This document shows, piece after piece, positions 8,911 through 17,612 of a stretch of 64,000 bases of DNA. The stretch comes from Olsenella urininfantis (GTDB taxonomy: Bacteria > Actinomycetota > Coriobacteriia > Coriobacteriales > Atopobiaceae). The notes under the pieces were generated by a model, which was given only the letters and a program-made list of their open reading frames with translations, searched no databases and was not told the DNA's origin. A program made the position numbers and the translations under genes. Each line of letters opens with the position of its first letter. The stretch's first letter is position 1. Location of the stretch: positions 89,660 to 153,659 of the forward strand of contig NZ_LT732540.1 in assembly GCF_900155635.1 (NCBI RefSeq), written 5' to 3'.

Positions 8911-11043
8911 TGTCTCAGACGGCGCAAGCGGTCGTTCAGAACCTTGTTGATCGCGCTGTCAAGCTGGGCGATCGTCAGCTCGCTGCCGACATCCGCGCCT
9001 TTGCTGCGCAGCGCCAGTTTGGGCTTGTATTTGAACACAACCGTCCAGAGCGACTTCGCCTTTATGGCAAGCCTATCATGGAGGGCGATGTCGTACAGGT
9101 GCTTCCCGAGCGTGGTAAAAAAGAGGACTCTAGCTCCCAACTGCTATGGTTGGTAAATGCCGTTCGGGGGGGGGTTGCTGATCTAAAGCCATATCAATCG
9201 CCCTCATATGACGAAAACGATTGTGAGCCCCGCTCCGTTGCTGTCGACGATGTCGTGCCTGTTGCTGAATATGACCAGCCGATTTATGCTGGCCTCAAAG
9301 AGGCTGGGCGTGTCGAGCGCGCTGGCGATAAGCCCTATCAAGTAGTCATTAACGGCGAAAACTACCATGCTCTTGAAACCTTGGCCTTTGCCTATGCAGG
9401 CAAAGTGGACTGCATATATATTGACCCACCCTATAACACTGGCGCCCGCGACTGGAAATACAACAACGATTACGTCGACGGCTCCGACGCCTATCGCCAC
9501 TCCAAGTGGCTTGCCTTCATGGAGCGCCGCCTCAAGCTCGCCAAGCAGCTGCTCAACCCCAACGATTCCGTACTCATCGTGACGATCGACGAGAAGGAGT
9601 ACGCAAGGCTTGAGCTTCTTTTAGAGAGCGTTTTTCCCAACGCGACCGGTATCCAGACGGTTTCAATCACCATAAACAAGAACGGGGTTGCCCGCGGCAA
9701 CCAGTTCAAGAGAGCTGACGAGTACGCTGTCTTTTGCTTTTTTGGTACCGCCGCGCCGTGCCAAGTGGACCGCAGACTCTATTCCGTTGAGTTCGGAGAA
9801 CTTGAGGAAAAAGTGGCTGCTGAGGGGCGGTCCCAATGCCGCTCGCACCGCAAGGCCGAACCTCTTCTATCCCATCTATATCGATGAGGAGACCGCGACA
9901 ATTAAGGAGCTCGGCGCTTCTCTCCCCCTTGAACAAGACTGGACAAAGATACCGACAAAAACGGGTCTCAGGGCAGTTTGGCCTATTAGGACCGATGGCC
10001 GAGAGGCGACTTGGAGGATCTCCCAGAATGCTCTACAGGCCAAGCTTGATCGCGGGTGCGCAAAAGTAGGTGAGTACAACAAAAAGAGTGATCGGTACTC
10101 CCTCCTTTACCTAGGAGATTCCCAAGAGGAGCGTCTCAAGAATGGAGAAATTAAACTCATCGGCAAGGCTGAGGATGGGTCCTTGCTTCTCGAAGAGCAG
10201 GGAGAGCGCTCTGCCATTCCAACAACTGTTTGGAGTGGCACGCAGTTCTCTGCTGGTGAATACGGGAGCCGATATATCAAAAAGTTCATCGGCGATAGGC
10301 GCTTCACATTTCCAAAGTCCCTTTATGCGACCGAGCTCTCAATCGCTTCCGTTGTTGCCGACAAGCCCGACGCCCTTGTAGTCGATTTCTTCTCAGGATC
10401 GGGCACCACGGCACATGCCGTCATGCGCTTGAACCATCAGGACGGCGGGCGCAGGCGCTCCATCAGCGTAACGAATAACGAGGTCTCCGAGGACGAATCC
10501 AAAAAGCTCACCAAGCGCGGTCTTCGCCAGGGCGACCCCGAATGGGAGGCGCTGGGCATCTGCCAGTACGTTACCAAACCACGCGTCACGGCGGCCATCA
10601 CGGGCAAGACGCCCGAGGGCGATTCCATCAAGGGTGACTACAAGTTCACCGACGAGTTCCCCATGGCCGACGGCTTCGAGGAAAACGCCGTCTTCTTTGA
10701 CCTCACCTACGAAGACCCGGACGCCGTCGAGCTGGGCGTGGCCTTCGAGGAGATCGCGCCCCTGCTCTGGCTGCGCGCTGGTTCGCGTGGCAGCATCATC
10801 AAGCACGAGCAGCCGGGCTTTGCCATGGCCGACGCCTACGCCGTCCTCTTCGACTTTGCTTCGGTCGGCGCTTTCATAGACGCCGTCAAGCAGAATGCCA
10901 GCATAGGGTGCGCCTATGTGATCACGGACGACACGGCTCGATACGCCTCCGTCAAGGCACAACTACCTGGGCTCGACGTCGTCCGCCTGTACGAGAACTA
11001 CCTGCAATCGTTCAAGATTGCCGCCGAGGATGCGGTGAGGTAA
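8910..11043 (+). pseudogene. mod: Type III restriction-modification methyltransferase (Mod), frameshifted
   Basis: The first reading frame (8910 to about 9810) carries the adenine-methyltransferase motif DPPYNTG (around residues 172-178). The second frame (to 11043) carries WLLRGGPNAA, NLFYPI and the AdoMet motif DFFSGSGTTAH. Together they give the beta-class order of type III Mod subunits (IV before I) and about 710 residues, a normal length. The frames join at GAGGAAAAAGTGG near 9805-9815. Removing one A from the A5 run would give a continuous protein, so a +1 insertion or a sequencing error there is the simplest explanation. A G9 tract at 9166-9174 lies earlier, in frame. As sequenced, the product would lack the AdoMet-binding half. 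Res follows after 2 bases. Confidence 0.85.
9166..9174 (+). repeat. G9 homopolymer inside mod
   Basis: Nine consecutive G lie within codons for Arg-Gly-Gly at about residue 86 of Mod. At length nine the frame continues through DPPYNTG; gain or loss of one G would truncate Mod. Such tracts in mod genes are a classic phase-variation device. Confidence 0.7.
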
Positions 11044-11045
11044 AC

Positions 11046-13955
11046 ATGAGAGTCGAACTTAAGGATTTCCAAGCCGGTGCGGTCGCGACCCTGGCGAACA
11101 AGTTGCAGTCGATGCGCCGACGCTACGAGCGGGACGGCGAGCTGTCCTCGATATGCCTCGCATCTCCCACGGGGTCGGGCAAAACGGTCATGTGCGCAGC
11201 GACGATCGAAGCGCTCTTCTTCGGAGACGACGATTTGAGCCTCATGCCCGACGAGAATGCCGTCGTTCTTTGGCTCTCGGATTCTCCGAGCTTGAACGAG
11301 CAGACGAGCGTGCGTTTCTCAAACGTGGCGGACAAGCTAGCAGACAGCATCCTTGACAGGCGCCACCTGGTCACAATTACCAACGACTTCGGAGCCGCGC
11401 ACGACATTCTCGAGCCGCGCCACGTCTATTTCCTCAGCAAGGATCTGCTCAGTAAGAACGGCCTGCTCACCAAGGGTAGTGAGGCCAACTCCGGCCGCGT
11501 GTTCTGGGACATCCTTGACCGCACCATCAGGGACCCGGAGCGCAACCTCTATCTGTTCATAGACGAGGCTCATCGCGGCCTGGGGGCCAATGCCTCGAGC
11601 GAGCGCGGCACTGCGACGATCTACGCCAGCCTCATTGATGGGCTCGACGGCCGTGCAGCGATGCCCATCGTCGTCGGGGTCTCTGCCACGCCGCAGAGGT
11701 TCGAGGCGGCCATGGACCAGCGCGCCGATCGCGTGCGTATGCCAAAGGTCGCTGTGACCCCTCGCGAGGTCCAGGAGTCAGGTCTGCTCAAGGACATCAT
11801 TGAGCTGCGCGTGCCAGAGAAGGACGACCCAGTCGAGCACCAGTACCTCACTATGGCGTGCGAGCGCTATGCCCTGACTTGCCGCGAATGGGGCGAGTAC
11901 TGTGCCCGTGAGGGCGAGGGCCCCGTCAACCCGCTGCTGCTCATCCAAGCGGCGGACAACGTGAGCAACTCGGCCCTGGCTGAGATGTGCGACCAGATCA
12001 CGGGCCTGGTCCCCGGCCTTTCCGAGGCGATGTCGTTCGCCAACGTCTTCGGCGAGCATAAGGACATCGCGGCGGGAAAATACCTTATTCCCTATGTCGA
12101 ACCCGAGTTCGTTCAGGACACCTCGCGCATTCGCGTGCTCTTCGCCAAGGAGGCTGTCTCCAACGGATGGGACTGCCCGCGAGCGGAGGTCATCTTCTCG
12201 CAGCGCAGGCGTTCGGACTCGACCTATATCGCACAGCTCGTGGGACGTATGGTACGCACTCCACTTGCGCGGCGCATCGAATCCGATGATCTTCTGAACT
12301 CCGTCGCCTGCTACCTGCCCCAGTTCAATCCCGAGAGCACTCAGGACGTGGTCGACTACCTCATGGGCCGCAAGGACGACATGGGCGAGAGCTCCATCGG
12401 CAAGCAGAACATCGTTCTCAACCCCGTGACTATCACGGCGGCTGCGCCCAAGTCCGAAGCCGACTACCAACAGGAGCTCAAGGCGTACGAGGAGAACGAG
12501 AAGGCTATCGAGGCGGCGCGGCAGGCGCAACCCGACTACCAGGCGCCGCTTGCCGGCATCGCGATTCAGGAGCCGTTGGACATGCAGGGAACGCAGTCCT
12601 CGCTTGCCTCGGTGGCCAGGCCCGTCGACGTCCCGGCGCCAGAAGCGGAGCTGGCGCCTCAGCCCGCAACGGGCAACTACGTTGCAGCGCCTGCCCCGCA
12701 GCAACCTGCGACACCTGAGCCAAGTTCCACACAGACCGAGTCGACCCAGCCCGTCTCGGTCGTAAAACCCGTGCCCATGGCAAAGCCCAAGCCGCCCACC
12801 AAGCGCGAGCAGTCTTTCACGCACCAGGAGTGGAAGGGCATCCGCACAGCCTTCGATTCCATCCCCGTCCAGCGCATTCCGAAGAAGGCCAGAAACGAAT
12901 TCCAGAGCCTGGTTAAGACGGCGACTCTGCTTGTCGAGACCGGCCTCGATGTCAATGCCGCGGCCGACGTGAAAAAACAGTTCGTCCAGAAGCTCAAGGG
13001 ATACATCGTTGCTAACGAGGACGAGTACCGCGAAACCAAACACGACGTAGAGGTTGCCGAGACCGTCAAGATCACGCTCGACAAGCTCAACGAGACCGAG
13101 GACCAGGAGCAGGAGGAGGCCCGCACGGACGCCGAGGGCCTCAGAAAGGCTGCCCGCGACGCCGACATGCATTTCACTAAGGAGTTTGCGAATGAGTATC
13201 GTCGCGCCAACTTCAAGGAGCTCGGGCGCCCCGAGTGCGACCTGCGCCTTGCCGCAGCGGTGCGCACGCAGGCCATCGTCGATGCGCTCGAGGGCTGGGC
13301 GGCTCAATGCCGAAAGGAATACTTCGATAAGGTCGATGGATCTGGCGATTATGACTACCTTAACGACTCGGCAAAACAGCGTTACGACGAGCTGGCCCGT
13401 GAAACCGAAGGCAAGCGCCTCACAAAGATAGAGTGGCCCACGTCTGCCAGCACGTCGGACGACTTTGCCAAGTATCCACGCCATATCGTGCAGAAGGAGG
13501 ACGGTCTCTGTCCGCTCGACTTGAAACCGGTCGAAGACTTTATCGTTAAGAATGAGCTGGCGAAGAGTCGTACGGTTGCCTTCTATCGCAACCCATCGGG
13601 CAGCATGTCTGCCAAGGCGTTTTCGATTCCGTACATGTCTTCGGTGGGACGCAAGGCCCTGCATCCAGACTTCCTCTTCTTCGTGAAGGATGCTGACGGC
13701 GCCATCAAGCCGTCCATCATCGACCCCCACGGCGAGTTCCTCGGCGACACGCTGGCAAAGCTTAGGGGCTATGTGACCTATCTGCGTGATTATCCCGACG
13801 TGTTCAAGCAGGTACTCTTCGTCGGGGATATGGGCGAGGGCGTGTACAAGGTGCTCAACCTCCTGCGCCCCGAGGTCCAGGATGCCGTGATGGGCTACAG
13901 CGATGTCGACTGTAAGGCGCTCTTCTACGGCTCCTTCGCAAACGACTATCACTAG
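11046..13955 (+). CDS. res: Type III restriction endonuclease subunit (Res), DEAH helicase
   Basis: The 969-residue product begins at ATG 11046, two bases after the Mod stop; longer in-frame extensions overlap mod. It has Walker A SPTGSGKTV (residues 40-48), Walker B/motif II IDEAH (about 171-175), motif III VSATP, and the late helicase motif segment QLVGRMVRTP. A Pro/Ala/Gln-rich linker occupies roughly 520-590. The C-terminal part (HPDFLFFVKDADG, then IIDPHGEFLGD) is where type III Res proteins carry a PD-type nuclease; the exact active-site residues are not obvious. Res translocates or switches on DNA and cuts when bound to Mod, so with Mod broken it should be inactive. Confidence 0.85.
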   Translation: MRVELKDFQAGAVATLANKLQSMRRRYERDGELSSICLASPTGSGKTVMCAATIEALFFGDDDLSLMPDENAVVLWLSDSPSLNEQTSVRFSNVADKLADSILDRRHLVTITNDFGAAHDILEPRHVYFLSKDLLSKNGLLTKGSEANSGRVFWDILDRTIRDPERNLYLFIDEAHRGLGANASSERGTATIYASLIDGLDGRAAMPIVVGVSATPQRFEAAMDQRADRVRMPKVAVTPREVQESGLLKDIIELRVPEKDDPVEHQYLTMACERYALTCREWGEYCAREGEGPVNPLLLIQAADNVSNSALAEMCDQITGLVPGLSEAMSFANVFGEHKDIAAGKYLIPYVEPEFVQDTSRIRVLFAKEAVSNGWDCPRAEVIFSQRRRSDSTYIAQLVGRMVRTPLARRIESDDLLNSVACYLPQFNPESTQDVVDYLMGRKDDMGESSIGKQNIVLNPVTITAAAPKSEADYQQELKAYEENEKAIEAARQAQPDYQAPLAGIAIQEPLDMQGTQSSLASVARPVDVPAPEAELAPQPATGNYVAAPAPQQPATPEPSSTQTESTQPVSVVKPVPMAKPKPPTKREQSFTHQEWKGIRTAFDSIPVQRIPKKARNEFQSLVKTATLLVETGLDVNAAADVKKQFVQKLKGYIVANEDEYRETKHDVEVAETVKITLDKLNETEDQEQEEARTDAEGLRKAARDADMHFTKEFANEYRRANFKELGRPECDLRLAAAVRTQAIVDALEGWAAQCRKEYFDKVDGSGDYDYLNDSAKQRYDELARETEGKRLTKIEWPTSASTSDDFAKYPRHIVQKEDGLCPLDLKPVEDFIVKNELAKSRTVAFYRNPSGSMSAKAFSIPYMSSVGRKALHPDFLFFVKDADGAIKPSIIDPHGEFLGDTLAKLRGYVTYLRDYPDVFKQVLFVGDMGEGVYKVLNLLRPEVQDAVMGYSDVDCKALFYGSFANDYH

Positions 13956-14022
13956 GATCGTCGGGATTTGCCCGGCAGGCGTCTCGGATCATATACCAGA
14001 ACCGAATTAGCAAGGCTCGCTA

Positions 14023-14060
14023 AGGCGGCCGTCCGTTAGGGGCGGCCGCCTCTCTTCGGT
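14023..14060 (+). terminator. GC-rich hairpin after the RM operon
   Basis: AGGCGGCCG (14023-14031) pairs with CGGCCGCCT (14043-14051), followed by a T/C-rich stretch. This is a plausible terminator for res. Confidence 0.55.
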
Positions 14061-14145
14061 CTTGGCCCATGATTTCCAACGTTTCGGTGGCATTCACTGT
14101 CATGACCTCGTGTCCGTTACGTGGGTGGCACCTCCGCTACGCCGC

Positions 14146-14221
14146 GTCAAGGGGCCCATGAGACCCCGCACAAACCTCCGCTCCGCTCCGGTTGGTGGAG
14201 GTCGTCATGGACTCCCTTGAC
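14146..14221. other. Nested inverted repeats before the DUF2958 gene
   Basis: GTCAAGGGGCCCATGA (14146-14161) is complementary, with small mismatches, to TCATGGACTCCCTTGAC (14205-14221). Inside it ACCTCC (14174-14179) faces GGAGGT (14197-14202). The result is a long two-tier hairpin. Its position before an element-borne gene would fit an oriT/sso-like or leader structure. The gap 13956-14308 holds no gene. Confidence 0.4.
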
Positions 14222-14308
14222 CCGTCTTCGCTCCGGTGCGGCTTTGCCCGCAAGGGCGGGATGTTGAGGGCATGGTGCCCGGAAACGGAGGAAGACATGC
14301 AGTAGCTA

Positions 14309-14596
14309 ATGACGAGGGAGATTGCGGAGGGTCTGCCGAGGCTCTATGAGCAAGACGGTGTGGAGGACCCTACGGTATACGTCCACTTCTTCTCGTGCGT
14401 AAACGGATGGGGCTGGTGGCTGCTCGAGTTCGATGGGACGGATGAGGCGTTCGGCCTCGTCGAGGGCTATGACGATGAGCTCGGCTACTTCAGCATCAAG
14501 GAGATGGAGGACCTGAACCGCCAGATGGGGTTCGCCGCCGTCGAACGCGACGAGTACTTCGAGCCGAAGCCGCTCAGCGCCGTCAGGGGGAGGTAG
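14309..14596 (+). CDS. DUF2958 family protein
   Basis: A 95-residue acidic protein with the DUF2958 hallmarks: LPRLYEQDGVEDPTVYVHFF near residues 9-28, GWGWWLLEFDG and ELGYFSIKEMEDL, and a C-terminal EPKPL. Function is unknown; DUF2958 genes are common on conjugative and mobilisable elements, which marks this segment as element-derived. GGAGGAAG at 14287-14294 is some distance from the ATG at 14309, and a two-codon ATG-CAG-TAG lies between, so initiation may be unusual. The next gene starts 4 bases after the stop. Confidence 0.75.
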   Translation: MTREIAEGLPRLYEQDGVEDPTVYVHFFSCVNGWGWWLLEFDGTDEAFGLVEGYDDELGYFSIKEMEDLNRQMGFAAVERDEYFEPKPLSAVRGR

Positions 14597-14600
14597 CTCC

Positions 14601-14894
14601 ATGGAGATGGACGAGTTTGGCGCCGTGGGCGTATTCGGCAAGTCCCCGGGCGGAGCCGTCAGGCTGACTGTCGTCGTCGAGTTTGAGTCGGGCGGCGAGG
14701 GCGGGGCGTTCGAGATGGGTACCGCTCCGGAGGGGTCACCCGAAGTCGGGCGACTCGTCTCGAACGCACGCGACGAGGCCGATGCCTTGGTGGAGGACAG
14801 GGGCGGGTGGGCTGCCGTCCGCATCGGATTCGGCGACGTGGAGAGCATTGACTGCGAGAGCGGCCGGACCGTGTACGTTTCCGGAGAGGGGTGA
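14601..14894 (+). CDS. Hypothetical acidic protein
   Basis: 97 residues, not recognised. The ATG follows GGGGGAGG (14586-14593) at a good distance and is 4 bases from the DUF2958 stop, so the two genes form a translationally close pair. It is rich in Gly, Val, Glu and Asp and probably mostly beta-strand (VRLTVVVEFES, WAAVRIGFGDVES). No signal peptide or membrane segment is seen. The context suggests a mobile-element accessory protein. The 225 bases to the next gene contain a GC-rich inverted segment (GGGGCAGCGCCCCTT) and no gene. Confidence 0.5.
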   Translation: MEMDEFGAVGVFGKSPGGAVRLTVVVEFESGGEGGAFEMGTAPEGSPEVGRLVSNARDEADALVEDRGGWAAVRIGFGDVESIDCESGRTVYVSGEG

Positions 14895-15120
14895 GGCGCA
14901 TACAGAGAGCGCGGGCATGCCATCGGCGTGCCCGCGCCAGCTTTTCCGGGGATGCCTCGCGCCATCCCCGAACCCCTGCGCGCCAAGGGGCAGCGCCCCT
15001 TGGAACCTTGGCTAAGGTGGCTCGGGGGACATGGAGGATACCGGAGCGCGTGCGTCCGGCGGTATCAATAGAACTCAACCTGATACTTGACCGCTACGGC
15101 CTAGAATTCAGTGGCTTCCG

Positions 15121-15846
15121 CTACTTCGTGGCTCCGCAGCCCGAGCACTTATACCCGGTGGTCACGGTCTCGTCCCATGCCGCGCTCACCTGTACCTGTT
15201 CGTCGTAGGCAGCCTGCACTGTACGAGACTCTTCGTGGCAAGAACCGCAGTTGCCACCGTTGAGTAGCGAGTTCTTAAAATGAGCTGCTTCGTTCCCAGT
15301 GATATCCGCCCCGCAGTTGTTGCAAATGCTGACATACTTTACAACTGCGTCATGGTGGACGGTCCTGTACTGCGCGTCATGATGGACGGTCTTGGTCTGG
15401 ACTACCCAGTTGTGCTGGTGGGAGGCAGTTTCCTGTGCGGAGGAGTTTTCCGACTCTGGTTTGCCGGAGCTCTTTCCATTCTCACCTGACGACGGGACGT
15501 CCGAGCCATTACCCGTCGTTCTCCTCTCGTTCGCAGTGGTTTCTTCAGGCTGGGCGTCTTCCGCCGTCGGTCCAGAGGCTTCGTCTGTCCCGTCTCGCGC
15601 GACGGAGCTCGTCTCGTTGTCTTCTTCGGTTGCTCCCGCGGCTTCTCGCTGCGTTGTCGCAGCCGAATTGCCTTCGTCTTTATTTCCCGTGGGCATGGCG
15701 TGCGGCCAGGCGAGGGCGAGGAACGCGGCGAGCAGGACGGCTGCTGTCGCTATTGCTGTCCTCTTTGACTTTGCTCGTGTGAGGATCGCCGTCATGAGGC
15801 GCCTGTTCTCGCCCGCCTTGGTGTCTCCATCGTGCCTATTTTCCAT
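15121..15846 (-). CDS. Membrane-anchored protein with a C-terminal zinc-ribbon-like domain
   Basis: 241 residues if started at 15846, overlapping the stop of the preceding lipoprotein gene; ATG 15795 is an alternative. A basic segment and one hydrophobic helix (about residues 34-52, ATAAVLLAAFLALAW) act as membrane anchor or signal. A Ser/Thr/Glu-rich spacer follows. The last 95 residues carry two HHDA-containing repeats (VHHDAQYRTVHHDAVVKY) and three Cys pairs: CNNCG, CGSCH and CSGCG. These probably bind zinc outside the membrane. Similar His/Cys modules occur in exported proteins of gut Actinobacteria and Firmicutes, with no known function. It is the second gene of a two-gene unit with the lipoprotein. 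Confidence 0.65.
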   Translation of the reverse strand: MENRHDGDTKAGENRRLMTAILTRAKSKRTAIATAAVLLAAFLALAWPHAMPTGNKDEGNSAATTQREAAGATEEDNETSSVARDGTDEASGPTAEDAQPEETTANERRTTGNGSDVPSSGENGKSSGKPESENSSAQETASHQHNWVVQTKTVHHDAQYRTVHHDAVVKYVSICNNCGADITGNEAAHFKNSLLNGGNCGSCHEESRTVQAAYDEQVQVSAAWDETVTTGYKCSGCGATK

Positions 15847-16642
15847 TGGTGAACATCACCGCGCTCGACTCGGAAGAAAGGGTCAGCGTAAGGGAGCCCT
15901 TGCGGTTAGACAGCCTGAAGTGTGTCTTCTCGCCCTCGACGGCCATCGTTCCCTCGTAGATCAGGGGGCGAGGTGACGACCCGTCCGAGCTCACCCACTG
16001 AGAGGATACGTCGAGGTCGTATTCGCCCGAATGGTCCGAGGCGAGCCATGAGCTCTCGCGTGGTCCGTCGCTATAAAAGCCCTTCCTCTGGTACTCGCCC
16101 TTCGTGAACACGAGCGAGCCGCCGTCGAACGAGAGCGTCTCGGCTACGGTCTGCGTTGAGGGCAGGTCCTTCACCGACCAGGTGGCGCCCTCCAGCGTGT
16201 CTCTCACCCTGTCGGGCGTGGCCGCCGTGTACTCGTCGTAGTAGGACTTCGCCGCGGACTCGTCCTCGAAGCACCTCTCTCCGTAGTCCTCGGACCCCGA
16301 GGGGACGTAGCTCCCGTCGTCCTGCCTTACGAGCGTGACGGTGCCGAGTTGCGAGGAAGACAGGGCCACGTCATCGCCCTCGGCTTTCCAGTCGCCGCTG
16401 AGTTCGGTGGAGCCGACGTAGTGCCATGTGTCATCGTCGAACTTGATTGTCGACGCGCTTCCGGGCTTGTTCGAGCACACCTTGCTGAGGGCCACGTCGC
16501 CGCAGACCGAGTAGTAGTAGAGAGTCTTACCGTTGAGGTCGCTCTTGCCGCATCCGGCGAGTCCGAGCGCTCCTATAGCGGCGAGGGATCCCGCTGCGAA
16601 AAACGCCCTTCTAGATCTGGTCGTAGTGTCGCAGTGTCCTGA
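15836..16642 (-). CDS. Lipoprotein with lipobox, start codon unclear
   Basis: The recognisable protein starts at TRSRRAFFAAGS, a basic twin-Arg-like segment followed by a hydrophobic stretch and the lipobox LGLAGC; the Cys should be lipidated. The mature part (about 235 residues) contains two related beta-rich modules, each with a GKTLYYYSV/TWSVKDL-like opening and TIKFDDDTWHYVG or LSFDGGSLVFTKG. This is a two-copy domain seen in Coriobacteriia lipoproteins of unknown function. In frame, no ATG, GTG or TTG occurs before the lipobox until inside a MerR-like promoter (ATG near 16776). The 5' end has therefore probably been replaced, and the gene may be silent. Confidence 0.6.
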   Translation of the reverse strand, partial: SGHCDTTTRSRRAFFAAGSLAAIGALGLAGCGKSDLNGKTLYYYSVCGDVALSKVCSNKPGSASTIKFDDDTWHYVGSTELSGDWKAEGDDVALSSSQLGTVTLVRQDDGSYVPSGSEDYGERCFEDESAAKSYYDEYTAATPDRVRDTLEGATWSVKDLPSTQTVAETLSFDGGSLVFTKGEYQRKGFYSDGPRESSWLASDHSGEYDLDVSSQWVSSDGSSPRPLIYEGTMAVEGEKTHFRLSNRKGSLTLTLSSESSAVMFTNGK

Positions 16643-16685
16643 CCGACACGCAGGCGATTCGGGCTGCCTCCTGGATCTTGTACAT
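16611..16685 (-). pseudogene. MerR-family regulator, N-terminal remnant
   Basis: A 24-codon frame with its own GGAG site reads MYKIQEAARIACVSVRTLRH then YDQI and a TAG at 16611-16613. This is the start of a MerR winged helix (the VRTLRHYD signature), cut at the first helix pair. The sequence then runs into the lipoprotein frame, so the regulator was truncated by a deletion or a junction near 16611. Confidence 0.75.
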
Positions 16686-16706
16686 TCGGCACTCCATTCG
16701 CCATCA

Positions 16707-16737
16707 GTTGTAACCCCTGACGTAACGTGAGGGTCAA
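16707..16737 (-). promoter_or_regulatory. MerR-type promoter and operator
   Basis: On the minus strand TTGACC (16737-16732) and TACAAC (16712-16707) are separated by 19 bases, the long spacer typical of MerR-controlled promoters. Between them CCCTGACGTAACGTGAGGG (16715-16733) is a near-perfect inverted repeat of the MerR-family type. Confidence 0.7.
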
Positions 16738-16892
16738 TGGAAAAATTTTTTGTGCGCCCACCGTGACCCATGCCAGGTCCCGACTCCATCGAGCCGATGT
16801 TGGCGCTATCCTCGTGCGAAAGCGTTTCGTAAGGAATGGGTCTTGCGGCACTGGGCACTTCTCGCCAGACCTAGCATCGGGAGAGAAGTGTC

Positions 16893-17429
16893 ATGTCGTC
16901 AGGAGCAGTCATGTATACGGTGCCGCGCGAGTCAGAGATGCAATACGTCCGAGAGGCATTCGGCCGCAAGGGGTCGATTCGCGTGCCCCTTGCCGTCTCT
17001 CTTGTGGGGACGGCCCTGCTTGCGCTCGCATGCGTCCTCGACAACGACTTTCCTGACCTCGGGACCCGTGTTGCCATCTTCGTGCTCTTCTCGGGATTCT
17101 GGTTCGTCTGGGTCTTTGCCCATCACGTGCTCTTCGTGCTGTGCAAGGGGGCGTACCGCGTCTTCAAACCTGCGGCCGTTATTCCCCTTGCGGCGTACGG
17201 CCTGTTGATTCTCAGGCTCCTTGTTGACCTGTCCAACCTAGTGGCCTTTGGCTATTCGGGAGACATCGAAGGGCCGCTCCTTCTCATCATCGCGCCATTG
17301 GGGAGCTGCATATTCGTGCAGCTGATCATGCTCGTCTACGGTCTCGTCCACGGCTTCGAGGACGGTGACGAGCTGCTTGCGCAATCCATGCGCGAGGATG
17401 CCGACAAGACCCCGAAGAACCAGAGTTAG
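16893..17429 (+). CDS. Multi-pass membrane protein, unknown
   Basis: 178 residues with four predicted membrane helices: about 31-48 (PLAVSLVGTALLALACV), 58-80, 92-112 and 126-148. The N-terminus is short and cytoplasmic and the C-terminal tail is acidic and hydrophilic. ATG 16893 is preceded by GGGAGAG. It resembles uncharacterised DUF-type membrane proteins of Actinobacteria; no transport or enzyme motif is seen. It is oriented away from the lipoprotein unit, so the two may share the 16.74-16.89 kb intergenic region. Confidence 0.6.
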   Translation: MSSGAVMYTVPRESEMQYVREAFGRKGSIRVPLAVSLVGTALLALACVLDNDFPDLGTRVAIFVLFSGFWFVWVFAHHVLFVLCKGAYRVFKPAAVIPLAAYGLLILRLLVDLSNLVAFGYSGDIEGPLLLIIAPLGSCIFVQLIMLVYGLVHGFEDGDELLAQSMREDADKTPKNQS

Positions 17430-17454
17430 ATTTCACCTGCGCTCGCGTGGGAGC

Positions 17455-17612
17455 CTACTCGGCGGCCACCTCAGGCAGGCCCTCGACCAGCTCGAAGCGT
17501 AGATCCTGTGCGACGTCGGGGTACCTCTCGCGCTCGACCGGCGAGAGGAACATCTCCTTGGGGCGTGCCCAGAGGGAGCCGTCTCCGTAGAGCTTGCGGT
17601 AGATGACGAGCT
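17455..17612 (-). pseudogene. DUF1653 protein, C-terminal fragment
   Basis: Read leftward, the frame gives [20 protein letters not shown], then [12 protein letters not shown] and a stop at 17455-17457. This is the end of a DUF1653 domain (normally about 70 residues with the LW.RP motif). Its N-terminal half is missing, and the sequence joins the start of the next plus-strand gene, marking a recombination junction near 17.61 kb. Confidence 0.7.

Noticed and set aside
11778..13952. 724-codon minus-strand frame
   Set aside because: Antisense shadow of res; no ribosome site or recognisable domain, caused by GC-rich codon bias.
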